Assembly (NCBI GenBank): GCA_938003665.1
Contig: CALKYI010000320.1
Coordinates: 1 to 6,953, forward strand
Reading direction: 5' to 3'
DNA from: an uncultured Flavobacteriales bacterium
GTDB taxonomy: Bacteria; Bacteroidota; Bacteroidia; Flavobacteriales_D; Sanyastnellaceae
Length of the DNA: 6,953 bases
The notes beneath the pieces are model-generated. The model made no database searches. It worked only from the letters and a program-made list of their open reading frames with translations, and was not told where the DNA came from. This document shows, in pieces, positions 6,761 through 6,953 of this stretch. Position 1 is the first letter of the stretch; each line of letters begins with the position of its first letter. The translations under genes and the position numbers were made by a program.

Positions 6761-6774
6761 CGGACGAAATTTAC

Positions 6775-6780
6775 AGGAGG
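6775..6780 (+). promoter_or_regulatory. Strong Shine-Dalgarno site of thrS
   Basis: A perfect AGGAGG lies 5 bases before the ATG at 6786. It fixes the thrS start and stands out because none of the other starts in the window has a comparable site. Confidence 0.85.
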
Positions 6781-6785
6781 CAGAC

Positions 6786-6953
6786 ATGATCAACATCACC
6801 CTACCGGATGGAACGGTAAAGCAAGTGGAAAGCGGCACGACCGCATTGGACGTGGCCATGGGCATCAGCGAGGGCCTCGCGCGGAACGTGCTGGCCGCGG
6901 AGGTCAACGGCGAAGTGTGGGATCCGCAGCGCAGCATCAACGAAGACGCCACG
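6786..6953 (+). CDS. thrS: Threonyl-tRNA synthetase, N-terminal TGS domain, cut by window edge
   Basis: Fifty-six codons run from the ATG to the right edge without a stop. The sequence opens with INITLPDGT, continues with TTALDVAMGISEGLARNVLAAEVNGE and ends in INEDAT. This is the TGS domain that begins nearly all bacterial ThrRS proteins (E. coli ThrS has ITLPDG, DVALDIGPGLA, NGELVD and END at the same spacing). The enzyme charges tRNA-Thr with threonine in the cytoplasm; editing, catalytic and anticodon domains should follow beyond the window. The start is fixed by AGGAGG five bases upstream. In many bacteria thrS is followed by infC-rpmI-rplT, which can be looked for downstream. Confidence 0.95.
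   Translation, partial: MINITLPDGTVKQVESGTTALDVAMGISEGLARNVLAAEVNGEVWDPQRSINEDAT

Noticed and set aside
6726..6767. Short dyads in the thrS upstream spacer (GCCGGA/TCCGGT; CGTA-TCTT-TACG), possible terminator or attenuator
   Set aside because: Stems are only 4-6 bp, no T-run follows, and if the candidate promoter is right they lie upstream of the transcript.

Overview
The window looks like a chromosomal segment from a Bacteroidota bacterium, probably Flavobacteriales-like, with moderately high GC. The evidence is gene content and order (MoxR, DUF58, DUF4381/BatD-like, BatA, BatB, BatC), near-absence of Shine-Dalgarno sequences at most starts, and candidate promoters resembling the Bacteroidota -7 motif TAnnTTTG. 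No mobile element, tRNA, rRNA or CRISPR array is visible.

Left and middle (1-5669, minus strand): six tightly packed genes form a Bat-type operon (named after Bacteroides aerotolerance). Read from right to left they are: a MoxR AAA+ ATPase; a soluble DUF58 protein with a VWA-like fold; a signal-peptide and single-membrane-span DUF4381/BatD-like protein; two membrane-anchored von Willebrand A proteins, BatA and BatB; and a secreted or lipid-anchored TPR protein, BatC, cut by the left edge. The last three junctions are 4-base ATGA overlaps, one junction is an 8-base overlap with a GTG start, and one has a 3-base gap, so this is very probably one transcript with coupled translation. BatC ends, as far as visible, in twelve Gln-Gln-Asp units encoded by a nested 9-bp/45-bp repeat. 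Inferred working model: MoxR and DUF58 act in the cytoplasm, the DUF4381-like protein spans the inner membrane, and the VWA domains and TPR protein work in the periplasm as an envelope chaperone or assembly machine. The true substrate of Bat systems is not established.

Divergent spacer (5670-5768): 99 bases with candidate promoter elements for both directions.

Right part (5769-6953, plus strand): a small all-alpha NTP pyrophosphohydrolase (MazG/HisE-like) is coupled by a TGATG junction to a DUF4442 hotdog-fold protein. After a 79-base spacer with a candidate promoter and a perfect AGGAGG ribosome binding site comes the first 56 codons of thrS (threonyl-tRNA synthetase, TGS domain), running off the right edge.

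I see no wholly novel system. The most notable points are the nested repeat in batC, the strong Shine-Dalgarno of thrS against an otherwise SD-poor background, and the short DUF4381-like protein in the Bat operon.
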